Part shown: piece by piece, positions 7,106-15,564 of the stretch
Layout: every line of letters starts with the position of its first letter
How positions within the stretch are numbered: the stretch's first letter is position 1
DNA from: Streptomyces brevispora
GTDB lineage: Bacteria; Actinomycetota; Actinomycetes; Streptomycetales; Streptomycetaceae
Assembly: GCF_007829885.1 (NCBI RefSeq)
Contig: NZ_VIWW01000001.1
Location: 3,782,001-3,846,000 of the forward strand
DNA: 64,000 bases
Direction of reading: 5' to 3'
The notes under the pieces: model-generated
Seen by the model: the letters and a program-made list of their open reading frames with translations, nothing else
Told to the model about the DNA's origin: nothing
Database searches by the model: none
Program-made: the position numbers and the translations under genes

Positions 7106-8128
7106 TCAGCCCATCGGCTTCGCCAGCCAGGCGTCCACGCCCGCCAGGAGCTTCGCCCGTACCGCGTCCGGCGCCGCCGAACCCCGTACCGACTGACGCG
7201 CCAGCTCCGCCAGTTCCTCGTCGGTGAACGCGTGATGGCGCCGCACGAGGTCGTACTGCGCGGCCAGCCGGGAGCCGAAGAGCAGCGGATCGTCCGCGCC
7301 GAGCGCCATCGGCACCCCGGCCTCGAACAGAGTGCGCAGGGGGATGTCGGAGGGCTTCTCGTAGACGCCGAGCGCCACGTTCGACGCCGGGCACACCTCG
7401 CAGGTCACCCCGCGCTCCGCCAGCCTGCGCAGCAGCCGCGGGTCCTCGGCGGCCCGCACCCCGTGCCCCACCCGGGACGCCTCGAGATCGTCCAGACAGT
7501 CGCGGACACTGGACGGGCCCGACAGCTCACCGCCGTGCGGGGCCGCCAGCAGGCCGCCCTCCCTGGCGATGGCGAAGGCCCGGTCGAAGTCGCGCGCCAT
7601 GCCGCGCCGCTCGTCGTTGGAGAGCCCGAACCCGACGACGCCCCGGTCCGCGTACCGCACCGCGAGCCGGGCCAGGGTCCTGGCGTCCAGCGGGTGCTTC
7701 ATCCGGTTCGCCGCGATGACCACCCGTATCGGCAGCCCGGTCTCGCGCGACGCGCCGTCCACCGCGTCCAGGATGATCTCGATCGCCGGGATCAGCCCGC
7801 CGAGCAGCGGCGCGTACGAGGTGGGGTCGACCTGGATCTCCAGCCAGCCGGAGCCGTCCGAGACGTCCTCCTGGGCGGCCTCGCGCACCAGCCGCTGAAT
7901 GTCCTCGGGCGACCGCAGACAGGACCTGGCGATGTCATAGAGCCGCTGGAAGCGGAACCAGCCGCGCTCGTCCGTCGCGCGCAGCTTGGGAGGCTCCCCG
8001 CCGGTCAGCGCGTCCGGCAGCCGCACGCCGTATTTGTCGGCGAGTTCGATCAGCGTCGTGGGCCGCATCGACCCGGTGAAATGCAAGTGCAGGTGGGCCT
8101 TGGGCAACAGCCGTACATCACGCTCCAT
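7106..8128 (-). CDS. Adenosine deaminase-like metal-dependent deaminase
   Basis: 340 residues, TIM-barrel ADA/AMP deaminase family. Zinc ligands are in KAHLHLHFTGSMRP near the start. Also visible are the proton-shuttling Glu loop (LLAAPHGGELSGP), the His in RVGHGVRAAEDPRLL, and the Asp pair in MALGADDPLLFGSRL. It should hydrolyse adenosine or deoxyadenosine to inosine; a related role on aminofutalosine (menaquinone route) cannot be excluded. ATG 8128 starts the conserved domain; the longer frame from 8233 adds unconserved residues and lies in the preceding terminator. Same strand as the aminotransferase gene but separated by a terminator. Confidence 0.85.
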   Translation of the reverse strand: MERDVRLLPKAHLHLHFTGSMRPTTLIELADKYGVRLPDALTGGEPPKLRATDERGWFRFQRLYDIARSCLRSPEDIQRLVREAAQEDVSDGSGWLEIQVDPTSYAPLLGGLIPAIEIILDAVDGASRETGLPIRVVIAANRMKHPLDARTLARLAVRYADRGVVGFGLSNDERRGMARDFDRAFAIAREGGLLAAPHGGELSGPSSVRDCLDDLEASRVGHGVRAAEDPRLLRRLAERGVTCEVCPASNVALGVYEKPSDIPLRTLFEAGVPMALGADDPLLFGSRLAAQYDLVRRHHAFTDEELAELARQSVRGSAAPDAVRAKLLAGVDAWLAKPMG

Positions 8129-8201
8129 TCCAAGATCCTGCCGCACGGACGGGGTGTCGCGGTAGCCGCTTTCCCCATCGAGTTGCCCCCCGAACAGGAA
8201 A

Positions 8202-8229
8202 GCGACCCCCGGCCGCAGCCAGGGGTCGC
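8202..8229 (-). terminator. Terminator after the aminotransferase gene
   Basis: GCGACCCC (8202-8209) pairs with GGGGTCGC (8222-8229). On the minus strand it is followed by a T-rich stretch. It separates the aminotransferase gene from the deaminase gene. Confidence 0.7.
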
Positions 8230-8253
8230 CCACTCGGAGAATGCGGGAGGCTG

Positions 8254-9480
8254 TCAGGCCTTGGCCTCGCCCAGCAGCTTCTGGAGCCGCGAGACGCCCT
8301 CGACGAGGTCGTCGTCGCCCAGCGCGTAGGAGAGACGCAGGTAGCCCGGCGTGCCGAAGGCCTCACCCGGCACGACCGCGACCTCGGCCTCGTCCAGGAT
8401 CAGCGCCGCCAGCTCCGCCGAGGTGGCCGGACGCTTGCCGCGGATCTCCTTGCCGAGCAGCGCCTTCACCGAGGGGTACGCGTAGAACGCGCCCTCGGGC
8501 TCCGGGCACAGCACGCCGTCGATCTCGTTGAGCATCCGCACGATGGTCTGCCGGCGCCGGTCGAAGGCGGTACGCATCTCGGCGACCGCGTCCAGGTTCC
8601 CGGAGACGGCGGCCAGCGCGGCGACCTGGGAGACATTGGAGACGTTCGACGTGGCGTGCGACTGCAGGTTGGTCGCGGCCTTCACCACGTCCTTGGGGCC
8701 GACCATCCACCCCACGCGCCAACCGGTCATCGCGTACGTCTTGGCGACACCGTTGACCACGATGCACTTGTCCCGCAGCTCGGGCACGATCGCCGGCAGC
8801 GAGGTGAACTTCGCGTCGCCGTAGACCAGGTGCTCGTAGATCTCGTCGGTCAGTACCCACAGGTCGTGCTCGACGGCCCAGCGGCCGATCGCCTCGGCGT
8901 CGGCCTCGCTGTAGACCGCACCGGTCGGGTTCGACGGGGAGACGAACAGGACGACCTTCGTACGCTCGGTACGGGCGGCCTCCAGCTGCTCCACGGAGAC
9001 CCGGTAACCGGTGGTCTCGTCGGCGACGACCTCCACCGGGACGCCGCCCGCGAGGCGGATCGACTCGGGGTAGGTGGTCCAGTACGGAGCCGGGACGATG
9101 ACCTCGTCGCCCGGGTCGAGGATCGCGGCGAAGGCCTCGTAGATGGCCTGCTTGCCGCCGTTGGTCACCAGGATCTGGGAGACGTCAACCTGGTAGCCGG
9201 AGTCGCGGAGCGTCTTCTCTGCAATGGCGGCCTTGAGCTCGGGGAGCCCGCCCGCCGGGGTGTAGCGGTGGTACTTCGGGTTGCGGCAGGCCTCGACCGC
9301 GGCGTCGACGATGTAGCCGGGGGTCGGGAAGTCGGGCTCGCCGGCACCGAAGCCGATCACCGGACGGCCGGCGGCCTTGAGGGCCTTGGCCTTGGCGTCG
9401 ACGGCGAGGGTGGCGGACTCGGAGATTGCACCGATGCGGGCGGAGACCCGGCGCTCGGAGGGAGAAGTAGCAGCGCTCAT
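8254..9480 (-). CDS. aspC: Aspartate aminotransferase, PLP-dependent class I
   Basis: 408 residues. It transfers the amino group between aspartate and 2-oxoglutarate using PLP. Fold-type I features are [16 protein letters not shown] at the N terminus, [14 protein letters not shown] with the conserved Asn, [12 protein letters not shown] with the Asp/Tyr that hold PLP, and the Schiff-base lysine in [17 protein letters not shown]. The C-terminal substrate Arg is in GYLRLSYAL. The start ATG 9480 has GGGGGT upstream. The gene lies next to tRNA-Trp-secE as in Streptomyces generally; the symbol is by family, since bacterial enzymes of this subgroup also accept prephenate. Confidence 0.9.
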   Translation of the reverse strand: MSAATSPSERRVSARIGAISESATLAVDAKAKALKAAGRPVIGFGAGEPDFPTPGYIVDAAVEACRNPKYHRYTPAGGLPELKAAIAEKTLRDSGYQVDVSQILVTNGGKQAIYEAFAAILDPGDEVIVPAPYWTTYPESIRLAGGVPVEVVADETTGYRVSVEQLEAARTERTKVVLFVSPSNPTGAVYSEADAEAIGRWAVEHDLWVLTDEIYEHLVYGDAKFTSLPAIVPELRDKCIVVNGVAKTYAMTGWRVGWMVGPKDVVKAATNLQSHATSNVSNVSQVAALAAVSGNLDAVAEMRTAFDRRRQTIVRMLNEIDGVLCPEPEGAFYAYPSVKALLGKEIRGKRPATSAELAALILDEAEVAVVPGEAFGTPGYLRLSYALGDDDLVEGVSRLQKLLGEAKA

Positions 9481-9715
9481 ACCCCCATGCTCCCAGACCG
9501 TAATCCGCGTCGGCACAGGGGTTTCAGGGACCGGACAGCACTCGGACAGCATGCGGACAAACAACCGGACAGCATCGGACAGGAGTGGTCGGGAGCTATC
9601 TGTTCGACGCCGGGCCGTTGAACACGTACACTCACCTGTCGTTGGCCTTCACCAACCGCACTGTTCATGCACCCGGGGCATCCGGGAACATGCGGTAGGT
9701 TGGTGGAAACCACAA

Positions 9716-9788
9716 AGGGTCGTAGCTCAATTGGTAGAGCACTGGTCTCCAAAACCAGCGGTTGGGGGTTCAAGTCCCTCCGGCCCTG
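9716..9788 (+). tRNA. tRNA-Trp (CCA)
   Basis: Acceptor stem AGGGTCG/CGGCCCT, anticodon stem CTGGT/ACCAG, loop CTCCAAA with anticodon CCA, and T arm GGGGG-TTCAAGT-CCCTC. 73 nt, CCA end not encoded. Immediate linkage to secE-nusG is conserved across actinobacteria, including mycobacterial trpT-secE-nusG. Confidence 0.96.
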
Positions 9789-9894
9789 CTACACACTCCT
9801 TCGCCAGGATGTGTGCGCATGTACGTACTTAAATGCATCGCCGTGCGGCTCCACCGGGCGCGGCACGGCCATGACCCGGAATCAGGTGAGTAGC

Positions 9895-10182
9895 GTGACG
9901 GACGCCGTGGGCTCCATCGACATGCCTGATGCCGAGGATGAAGTCCCCGAGTCGAAGAAGAAGACCCGGAAGGGCGGCAAGCGCGGCAAGAAGGGCCCCC
10001 TGGGCCGTCTCGCGCTCTTCTACCGCCAGATCGTGGCCGAGCTCCGCAAGGTTGTCTGGCCGACTCGCAACCAGCTGACGACATACACCTCAGTGGTGAT
10101 TGTGTTCGTCGTCGTCATGATCGGTCTCGTTACCGTGATTGACTTCGGATTCCAGCGGGTCATCAAGTACGTCTTCGGCTGA
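9895..10182 (+). CDS. secE: Protein translocase subunit SecE
   Basis: 95 residues from GTG 9895. The N terminus is acidic then very basic ([15 protein letters not shown]). The conserved SecE amphipathic helix follows ([20 protein letters not shown]), and then one transmembrane helix ([16 protein letters not shown]). This single-TM form is the usual Gram-positive SecE, the clamp around SecY in the plasma membrane. An upstream in-frame ATG at 9871 would add residues not found in Streptomyces SecE. Followed by a small hairpin and nusG. Confidence 0.95.
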   Translation: MTDAVGSIDMPDAEDEVPESKKKTRKGGKRGKKGPLGRLALFYRQIVAELRKVVWPTRNQLTTYTSVVIVFVVVMIGLVTVIDFGFQRVIKYVFG

Positions 10183-10190
10183 TCCCGCGG

Positions 10191-10211
10191 AGGGCGCCTC
10201 ATGGGCGCCCC
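10191..10211 (+). terminator. Weak hairpin between secE and nusG
   Basis: GGGCGCC (10192-10198) pairs with GGCGCCC (10204-10210), and a short T run (CTTT) follows. It could attenuate secE readthrough into nusG or simply mark a processing site. Confidence 0.45.
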
Positions 10212-10255
10212 TTTCGCATGTTCCACCCATTTGTATCCAGGAAGAAGCAGCCACC

Positions 10256-11185
10256 GTGTCTGACCCGAACCTGAACGACGCCGTCGAGCCGACGGCGGGC
10301 GCCTTCGAGTCCGCCGAGGACGAGCTCGACATCGTCGAGGCGGCGGACGCTGTGGAGCCGGACCAGGCTGAAGCTGCCGACGCTTCCGCGGGCGAGCCCG
10401 CCGAGCAGGCCGCAGTGCACACCGAGTCCACCGACGAGGCCGCAGCGGCCGACGACGGTGACGCCGAGGCCGAGAGCGCCGACGACGAGGCCGCCGAGGC
10501 GTCCACGGACGACGACGCGGAAGCCGAGGACGAAGCCGACGAGGATGAGGCCGAGCCGGCCGCCCCCGTCGACGCCGTCACGGCCCTGCGCGAGGAACTG
10601 CGCGCCCTGCCGGGCGAGTGGTACGTCATCCACACGTACGCCGGTTACGAGAAGCGTGTGAAGGCCAACCTGGAGCAGCGCGCCGTCTCGCTGAACGTGG
10701 AGGAGTTCGTCTATCAGGCCGAGGTGCCTGAGGAGGAAATCGTCCAGATCAAGAACGGCGAGCGCAAGAACGTCCGTCAGAACAAGCTCCCGGGCTACGT
10801 CCTGGTGCGCATGGACCTGACGAACGAGTCCTGGGGCGTCGTCCGCAACACTCCCGGTGTCACCGGCTTCGTGGGCAACGCCTACGACCCGTACCCGCTG
10901 ACTCTCGACGAGATCGTCAAGATGCTGGCGCCGGAGGCCGAGGAGAAGGCCGCCCGTGAGGCCGCCGAGGCCGAGGGCAAGCCGGCTCCGTCCCGCAAGG
11001 TCGAGGTCCAGGTGCTGGACTTCGAGGTGGGCGACTCCGTCACCGTCACCGACGGCCCGTTCGCGACGCTGCAGGCGACGATCAACGAGATCAACGCCGA
11101 CTCGAAGAAGGTCAAGGGTCTCGTCGAGATCTTCGGCCGCGAGACGCCGGTCGAGCTCAGCTTCGACCAGATCCAGAAGAACTAG
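10256..11185 (+). CDS. nusG: Transcription termination/antitermination factor NusG
   Basis: 309 residues, about 125 longer than E. coli NusG because of an acidic, Ala/Asp/Glu-rich N-terminal tail (residues 1-115) typical of Streptomyces. The NGN domain begins at [20 protein letters not shown] and has the RNAP-binding strand [12 protein letters not shown]. The KOW domain is [19 protein letters not shown] near the C terminus. It binds RNA polymerase at the upstream fork and, through KOW, ribosomal S10 or Rho. GTG 10256 has CAGGAAGAAG upstream. It ends in a very strong terminator. Confidence 0.96.
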   Translation: MSDPNLNDAVEPTAGAFESAEDELDIVEAADAVEPDQAEAADASAGEPAEQAAVHTESTDEAAAADDGDAEAESADDEAAEASTDDDAEAEDEADEDEAEPAAPVDAVTALREELRALPGEWYVIHTYAGYEKRVKANLEQRAVSLNVEEFVYQAEVPEEEIVQIKNGERKNVRQNKLPGYVLVRMDLTNESWGVVRNTPGVTGFVGNAYDPYPLTLDEIVKMLAPEAEEKAAREAAEAEGKPAPSRKVEVQVLDFEVGDSVTVTDGPFATLQATINEINADSKKVKGLVEIFGRETPVELSFDQIQKN

Positions 11186-11230
11186 CGCCTGCTCCGAGCA
11201 GGCACCTGCCAGCTTCTGGACACATGCCTA

Positions 11231-11280
11231 CCAAGCAGGTCAGACCGGCTGTCAAAGCCCGTCTGACCTGCTTGGTTTTT
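11231..11280 (+). terminator. Strong intrinsic terminator after nusG
   Basis: A perfect 15-bp stem, CCAAGCAGGTCAGAC (11231-11245) with GTCTGACCTGCTTGG (11261-11275), is followed by TTTTT. It separates secE-nusG from rplK-rplA, so the latter must have their own promoter in 11281-11375. Confidence 0.9.
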
Positions 11281-11375
11281 GGTCGCGCAGCTATACCCGT
11301 TATCGTTGTGCGGTATGCCTGCATCCGGATGACCGGATGACGGCGAAAACTCTCACTAGGACCCGGAGAGAGCAC

Positions 11376-11810
11376 ATGCCTCCCAAGAAGAAGAAGGTCA
11401 CGGGGCTTATCAAGCTCCAGATCAACGCCGGTGCGGCCAACCCGGCCCCGCCGGTCGGCCCCGCACTGGGTCAGCACGGCGTCAACATCATGGAGTTCTG
11501 CAAGGCCTACAACGCCGCGACCGAGTCGCAGCGTGGCATGGTCGTGCCGGTGGAGATCACGGTCTACGACGACCGCTCCTTCACCTTCATCACCAAGACT
11601 CCGCCGGCCGCCAAGCTGATCCTCAAGGCCGCGGGTGTGGACAAGGGCTCCGGCGAGCCGCACAAGACCAAGGTTGCCAAGCTGACGGCCGCCCAGGTCC
11701 GCGAGATCGCCACGACGAAGCTCCCCGACCTGAACGCCAATGACCTCGACGCCGCGTCGAAGATCATCGCCGGCACCGCCCGTTCCATGGGCATCACGGT
11801 CGAAGGCTGA
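11376..11810 (+). CDS. rplK: 50S ribosomal protein L11
   Basis: 144 residues. The N-terminal domain with the thiostrepton-facing Pro-rich segment ([20 protein letters not shown]) is wild type, and the C-terminal RNA-binding domain follows ([20 protein letters not shown]). L11 binds the GTPase-associated region of 23S rRNA and is needed for RelA activation. ATG 11376 follows GGAGAG. Co-transcribed with rplA 80 nt downstream. Confidence 0.97.
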
Positions 11811-11890
11811 TTCAGCCCCACCGCCCTCAGTGGTAGGACCAAGCGCTGGTCCGCACCACGACTCCACACTCTGAAACCACAGGAGTAGAA

Positions 11891-12613
11891 GTGAAGCGCA
11901 GCAAGAACCTCCGCGCTGCGGACGCCAAGATCGACCGGGCGCGCAACTACGCCCCGCTCGAGGCCGTCCGTATCGCCAAGGACACCGCCTCCACGAAGTT
12001 CGACAGCACCGTCGAGGTCGCGTTTGCCCTGGGTGTTGACCCTCGCAAGGCCGACCAGATGGTCCGTGGCACCGTGAACCTCCCGCACGGCACCGGCAAG
12101 ACCGCCCGGGTCCTGGTCTTCGCGACCGGTGACCGTGCTGCGGCCGCGGAAGCCGCGGGCGCCGACATCGTCGGCGCCGACGAGCTCATCGACGAGGTGG
12201 CGAAGGGCCGTCTGGACTTCGACGCCGTCGTCGCGACCCCGGACCTCATGGGCAAGGTCGGCCGCCTCGGCCGCGTGCTCGGTCCGCGTGGTCTGATGCC
12301 GAACCCGAAGACCGGCACTGTCACCCCCGATGTCGTGAAGGCTGTCAACGACATCAAGGGCGGCAAGATCGAGTTCCGCGTCGACAAGCACTCGAACCTG
12401 CACTTCATCATCGGCAAGACCTCGTTCGACGAGACCAAGCTGGTGGAGAACTACGCAGCGGCGCTGGACGAGATCCTCCGTCTGAAGCCGTCCGCCGCCA
12501 AGGGCCGCTACATCAAGAAGGCCACCCTGGCCACCACGATGGGCCCCGGCATCCCGCTGGACGCCAACCGCACCCGTAACCTCCTCGTCGAGGAGGACCC
12601 GGCCTCCGTCTGA
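11891..12613 (+). CDS. rplA: 50S ribosomal protein L1
   Basis: 240 residues starting at GTG 11891 (CAGGAG upstream). The L1 signature is [20 protein letters not shown], followed by [15 protein letters not shown] and the RNA-contact end [17 protein letters not shown]1 forms the mobile stalk at the E site and in many bacteria represses its own rplKA mRNA; no L1 operator was recognised here by eye. A terminator follows at 12655. Confidence 0.97.
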   Translation: MKRSKNLRAADAKIDRARNYAPLEAVRIAKDTASTKFDSTVEVAFALGVDPRKADQMVRGTVNLPHGTGKTARVLVFATGDRAAAAEAAGADIVGADELIDEVAKGRLDFDAVVATPDLMGKVGRLGRVLGPRGLMPNPKTGTVTPDVVKAVNDIKGGKIEFRVDKHSNLHFIIGKTSFDETKLVENYAAALDEILRLKPSAAKGRYIKKATLATTMGPGIPLDANRTRNLLVEEDPASV

Positions 12614-12654
12614 GCCTCCGCGCTCGTACGACCGCCGCGTCACGTGTGACATTG

Positions 12655-12689
12655 ACGGGCCCCGCAACCTTTCGAGGTGCGGGGCCCGT
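12655..12689 (+). terminator. Terminator after rplA
   Basis: ACGGGCCCCGCA (12655-12666) pairs perfectly with TGCGGGGCCCGT (12678-12689), loop 11 nt. Confidence 0.8.
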
Positions 12690-12771
12690 CCTCGTACATG
12701 CGTACCAGTGACTGTCGGAGCCCTGCGTTAGCGTGGGGTCACCGAGAGCCGGACATGGGGTGGGAGCGGAT

Positions 12772-13668
12772 ATGAGGACCAGTATCGTGCGGCGCGTGGG
12801 GCTGTCCGTGGCCGTGGCAGCGGCGCTGACGTCGGTCGCGGCCTGCGGCGGATCGGACAGCGGCAGCGAGAGCCGCGGCGGCGCGGTGACGAAGGCCGAA
12901 CCGATCGCCGCACTCCTCGCGGTACAGAAGAAGACCGGTGGGGCGAACTCGGCGAAGGTCGAGGGCACCACCACCATGGGCACCCAGATGACCATGAAGC
13001 AGACCGGGTCCATCGACTGGTCCGACGGCATCAGCGGCACCATGGACATCACGTACACCGGCGGCGCCATGGCGGACGCCATGAAGCAGTCCGGCAGCGA
13101 CGGCACGATGCAGACGCGCTACTTCAAGGACGGCTACGCGGCCAACGTGGGCGATGCCTTCGCCAAGCAGGCCGGCGGCAAGCACTGGATCAGCTACGGC
13201 TACGAGGACCTCGCCGCGCTCTCCGGCGCCTCGGGCGAGCTGATGAAGGAGCAACTGCAGAACACCACCCCCGACCGGGGGGTGAAGGCGCTGCTGGCCT
13301 CCGGGGACGTGAAGAAGGTGGGCCAGGAGGACATCCGGGGCGTCGCCACCACGCACTACTCCGGCACGGTCGACGTCGCCGAGCTGACCGCCAAGAACTC
13401 CGAGCTGGACGCCGCCCAGCTCGCCGCGTTCAAGAAGCAGCTCAAGGACTCCGGGATCACCACCGAGAAGGTCGACATCTGGGTCGACGGGAACGACCTG
13501 CTGGTGAAGAAGACCGAGCGCGGCCGGATGAAGACCGGCGAGCTCAATTCCACCGTGTTCTACAGCGACTACGGAACCAAGGTGTCGGTCGTGCGGCCGC
13601 CGGCCTCCGACACCATCGACTTCTCCGAGTTCCTGCAGCAGCAGGGAGCGTCCGGCGAGGCGTCCTGA
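12772..13668 (+). CDS. Secreted lipoprotein, LppX/LprAFG-like
   Basis: 298 residues. The N terminus is a lipoprotein signal: MRTSIVRRVGLSVAVAAALT then a lipobox ending in VAAC with Cys 25, followed by a Ser/Gly linker. The body alternates beta-strand and helix (SAKVEGTTTMGTQ, GSIDWSDGISGTMDITYTGG, ATTHYSGTVDVAELT), like the LppX/LprG half-barrel family that carries lipids outside the membrane; this assignment is by pattern only. ATG 12772 precedes the signal directly; the longer frame adds residues before it. It lies between rplA and rplJ, as in other Streptomyces, with no evident link to ribosomes. Confidence 0.72.
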   Translation: MRTSIVRRVGLSVAVAAALTSVAACGGSDSGSESRGGAVTKAEPIAALLAVQKKTGGANSAKVEGTTTMGTQMTMKQTGSIDWSDGISGTMDITYTGGAMADAMKQSGSDGTMQTRYFKDGYAANVGDAFAKQAGGKHWISYGYEDLAALSGASGELMKEQLQNTTPDRGVKALLASGDVKKVGQEDIRGVATTHYSGTVDVAELTAKNSELDAAQLAAFKKQLKDSGITTEKVDIWVDGNDLLVKKTERGRMKTGELNSTVFYSDYGTKVSVVRPPASDTIDFSEFLQQQGASGEAS

Positions 13669-13732
13669 ACCTCCCGCAGTACCCGAAGTGGGACGGATTT
13701 GCTCGGCGCGACCCCGGTCGCGTACTCTTCTG

Positions 13733-13888
13733 CAGAAGCCAAAGACCGCTGGTCGTTGCTGCAATCCCGTAAGGGGGAACAGCAACCGAAGGATCCGTTG
13801 AGCACGGACGACCTGCGCAGGTGACTGTGGAAAGCTCCCGGACTTCGTGCGGTTGAGCTACGCCCTGGCACTTGTGCTGGGGCGTTTC
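13733..13888 (+). ncRNA. Ribosomal protein L10 leader RNA of rplJL
   Basis: The stretch holds the signature GCAGAAGCCAAAGACCGCTG (13734-13753), a GTCGTTGCTGC...GCAGCAAC-type pairing, CCGAAGGATCC and the AAAGCTCCCGGA segment, which I recognise as the actinobacterial L10 leader. In this family free L10-(L12)4 complex binds a kink-turn in the leader and represses rplJ-rplL. A stem ACGCCC...GGGCGT followed by TTCGTCTTT (about 13860-13888) at its 3' end looks like an attenuator. The exact 5' end is not determined. Confidence 0.75.
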
Positions 13889-13942
13889 GTCTTTCCGGCC
13901 CCTTCTGAGCGGTCCTCATCACCCGGAAGGAGGCCGACGCTC

Positions 13943-14500
13943 ATGGCAAGGCCCGACAAGGCTGCCGCGGTAGCCGAGCTCGCGGACCAGTTCCGCAGCT
14001 CGAACGCCGCTGTGCTGACCGAGTACCGGGGTCTCACCGTGGCACAGCTCAAGCAGCTGCGCCGTTCGCTCGGTGAGAACGCCCAGTACGCCGTGGTGAA
14101 GAACACGCTGACCAAGATTGCGGCCAACGAGGCCGGGATCGACACGCTGGACGACCTGTTCGCAGGTCCGACGGCGGTTGCCTTCGTCACCGGTGACCCG
14201 GTGGAGTCGGCGAAGGGTCTTCGTGACTTCGCCAAGGACAACCCCAACCTCGTCATCAAGGGCGGTGTCCTTGACGGCAAGGCGCTGTCCGCCGATGAGA
14301 TCAAGAAGCTCGCGGACCTCGAGTCCCGCGAGGTTCTGCTCGCCAAGCTGGCCGGTGCCATGAAGGGCAAGCAGACTCAGGCTGCGCAGCTCTTCCAGGC
14401 TCTGCCGTCGAAGTTCGTCCGCACCGCGGAAGCGCTTCGTGCCAAGCGGGAAGAGCAGGGCGGTGCCGGTACGCCGGCTCCCGCCGAGGCCGCCGAGTAA
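13943..14500 (+). CDS. rplJ: 50S ribosomal protein L10
   Basis: 185 residues. The N-terminal rRNA-binding domain has [20 protein letters not shown] and [11 protein letters not shown], and a long C-terminal helix ([20 protein letters not shown]) anchors the L7/L12 dimers. ATG 13943 follows GGAAGGAGG; the reading frame extends upstream through the leader RNA but those codons are not conserved. Translationally regulated through the leader at 13733. Confidence 0.96.
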   Translation: MARPDKAAAVAELADQFRSSNAAVLTEYRGLTVAQLKQLRRSLGENAQYAVVKNTLTKIAANEAGIDTLDDLFAGPTAVAFVTGDPVESAKGLRDFAKDNPNLVIKGGVLDGKALSADEIKKLADLESREVLLAKLAGAMKGKQTQAAQLFQALPSKFVRTAEALRAKREEQGGAGTPAPAEAAE

Positions 14501-14583
14501 TTTCGCTCAGCGGTCCAGCGGGCCCCACGTACGCCCGCCGACATATACATCCGGCACCTGCCGAATAGTGGAAGGACGCCATC

Positions 14584-14967
14584 ATGGCGAAGCTCAGCCA
14601 GGAAGACCTGCTCGCCCAGTTCGAGGAGCTCACCCTCATCGAGCTCTCCGAGTTCGTTAAGGCGTTCGAGGAGAAGTTCGACGTCACCGCCGCCGCGGCC
14701 GTCGCCGTCGCGGGCCCCGCCCAGGGTGGCCCGGCTGCCGAGGCCGCTGAGGAGCAGGACGAGTTCGACGTCATCCTCACGGGTGCCGGCGAGAAGAAGA
14801 TCCAGGTCATCAAGGTCGTGCGTGAGCTGACCTCGCTGGGTCTCAAGGAGGCCAAGGACCTCGTCGACGGCGCCCCGAAGCCCGTCCTCGAGAAGGTCGC
14901 CAAGGAGGCCGCCGAGAAGGCTGCCGAGTCCCTCAAGGGCGCCGGCGCCTCCGTCGAGGTCAAGTGA
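14584..14967 (+). CDS. rplL: 50S ribosomal protein L7/L12
   Basis: 127 residues. The N-terminal dimerisation domain ([20 protein letters not shown]) is joined by an Ala/Gly/Pro hinge to the factor-binding C-terminal domain ([37 protein letters not shown]). Multiple copies on L10 recruit EF-G and EF-Tu. 83 nt after rplJ with its own GGAAGGA; closed by the hairpin at 15027. Confidence 0.97.
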   Translation: MAKLSQEDLLAQFEELTLIELSEFVKAFEEKFDVTAAAAVAVAGPAQGGPAAEAAEEQDEFDVILTGAGEKKIQVIKVVRELTSLGLKEAKDLVDGAPKPVLEKVAKEAAEKAAESLKGAGASVEVK

Positions 14968-15026
14968 CCCTGCGAGTCTTCTGACTCGTCTGGACCCCCG
15001 TACCGCGAGGCACGGACGTCACATCG

Positions 15027-15062
15027 CGAAAGGCGGTCACCCGTACGGGTGGTCGCCTTTCG
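15027..15062 (+). terminator. Terminator after rplL
   Basis: CGAAAGGCG (15027-15035) pairs with CGCCTTTCG (15054-15062) around an inner ACCCG/CGGGT stem. The same design, almost base for base, closes rpoC at 23098. Confidence 0.75.
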
Positions 15063-15564
15063 GCGTACCCGTGGGGGTGCCTTGCTCTTCCTGTGCTGAC
15101 GAGTATGGTGATCTTCGCCGTGCGCCTCTCGGAGGGGAGCGCGGACGGCGCCGAGGGGCGGCATATGCGGGCCTCTGGGCCCTGCCCCGGCTGCGGGGCC
15201 TTGACGAACCGCACGAGGCGCGCAATTCTCAAGACGCGTCGACACATCGATCCGGATCCGAGGCATGGATCGACGGCGAAGAGGGCAGTAAAGAAGAGCG
15301 CAGCTCATGCACGGCTAGACATAGGTGTTGAGAACAAGCTGTTGAGAGCAACGTGGGTCTCTGAGAACCCCGACTGGACATCAGTGTGCCACTTGGCTAC
15401 ACTGACCCTTTGCGCTGCCTGTTAGCTGCCTCCTGCCCGTCACCAGGGGCATACCCATCTTGTGCACCGTGGACTGAGCATCCCTGAACAGGGACATCTA
15501 TCCATGTGTCCAGCTTGGGACCGGTACGCGCGTAGTGAGTCCGAGCCCTCGGAAGGACCCCCTC
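15063..15564 (+). promoter_or_regulatory. rplL-rpoB intergenic region with the rpoB promoter
   Basis: 500 bp without a convincing gene. TGGACA (15375-15380), a 17-bp spacer and TACACT (15398-15403) make a good primary-sigma promoter, giving a leader of about 155 nt before rpoB. The segment 15090-15330 has an open frame with a CPGC motif, but no RBS and poor codon bias, so I do not call it a gene. rpoBC may also receive readthrough from rplJL, as in other bacteria. Confidence 0.6.

Noticed and set aside
15093..15425. 110-codon frame with a CPGC motif upstream of rpoB
   Set aside because: It overlaps the rpoB promoter, has no RBS, and its composition does not show the codon bias of real genes here.
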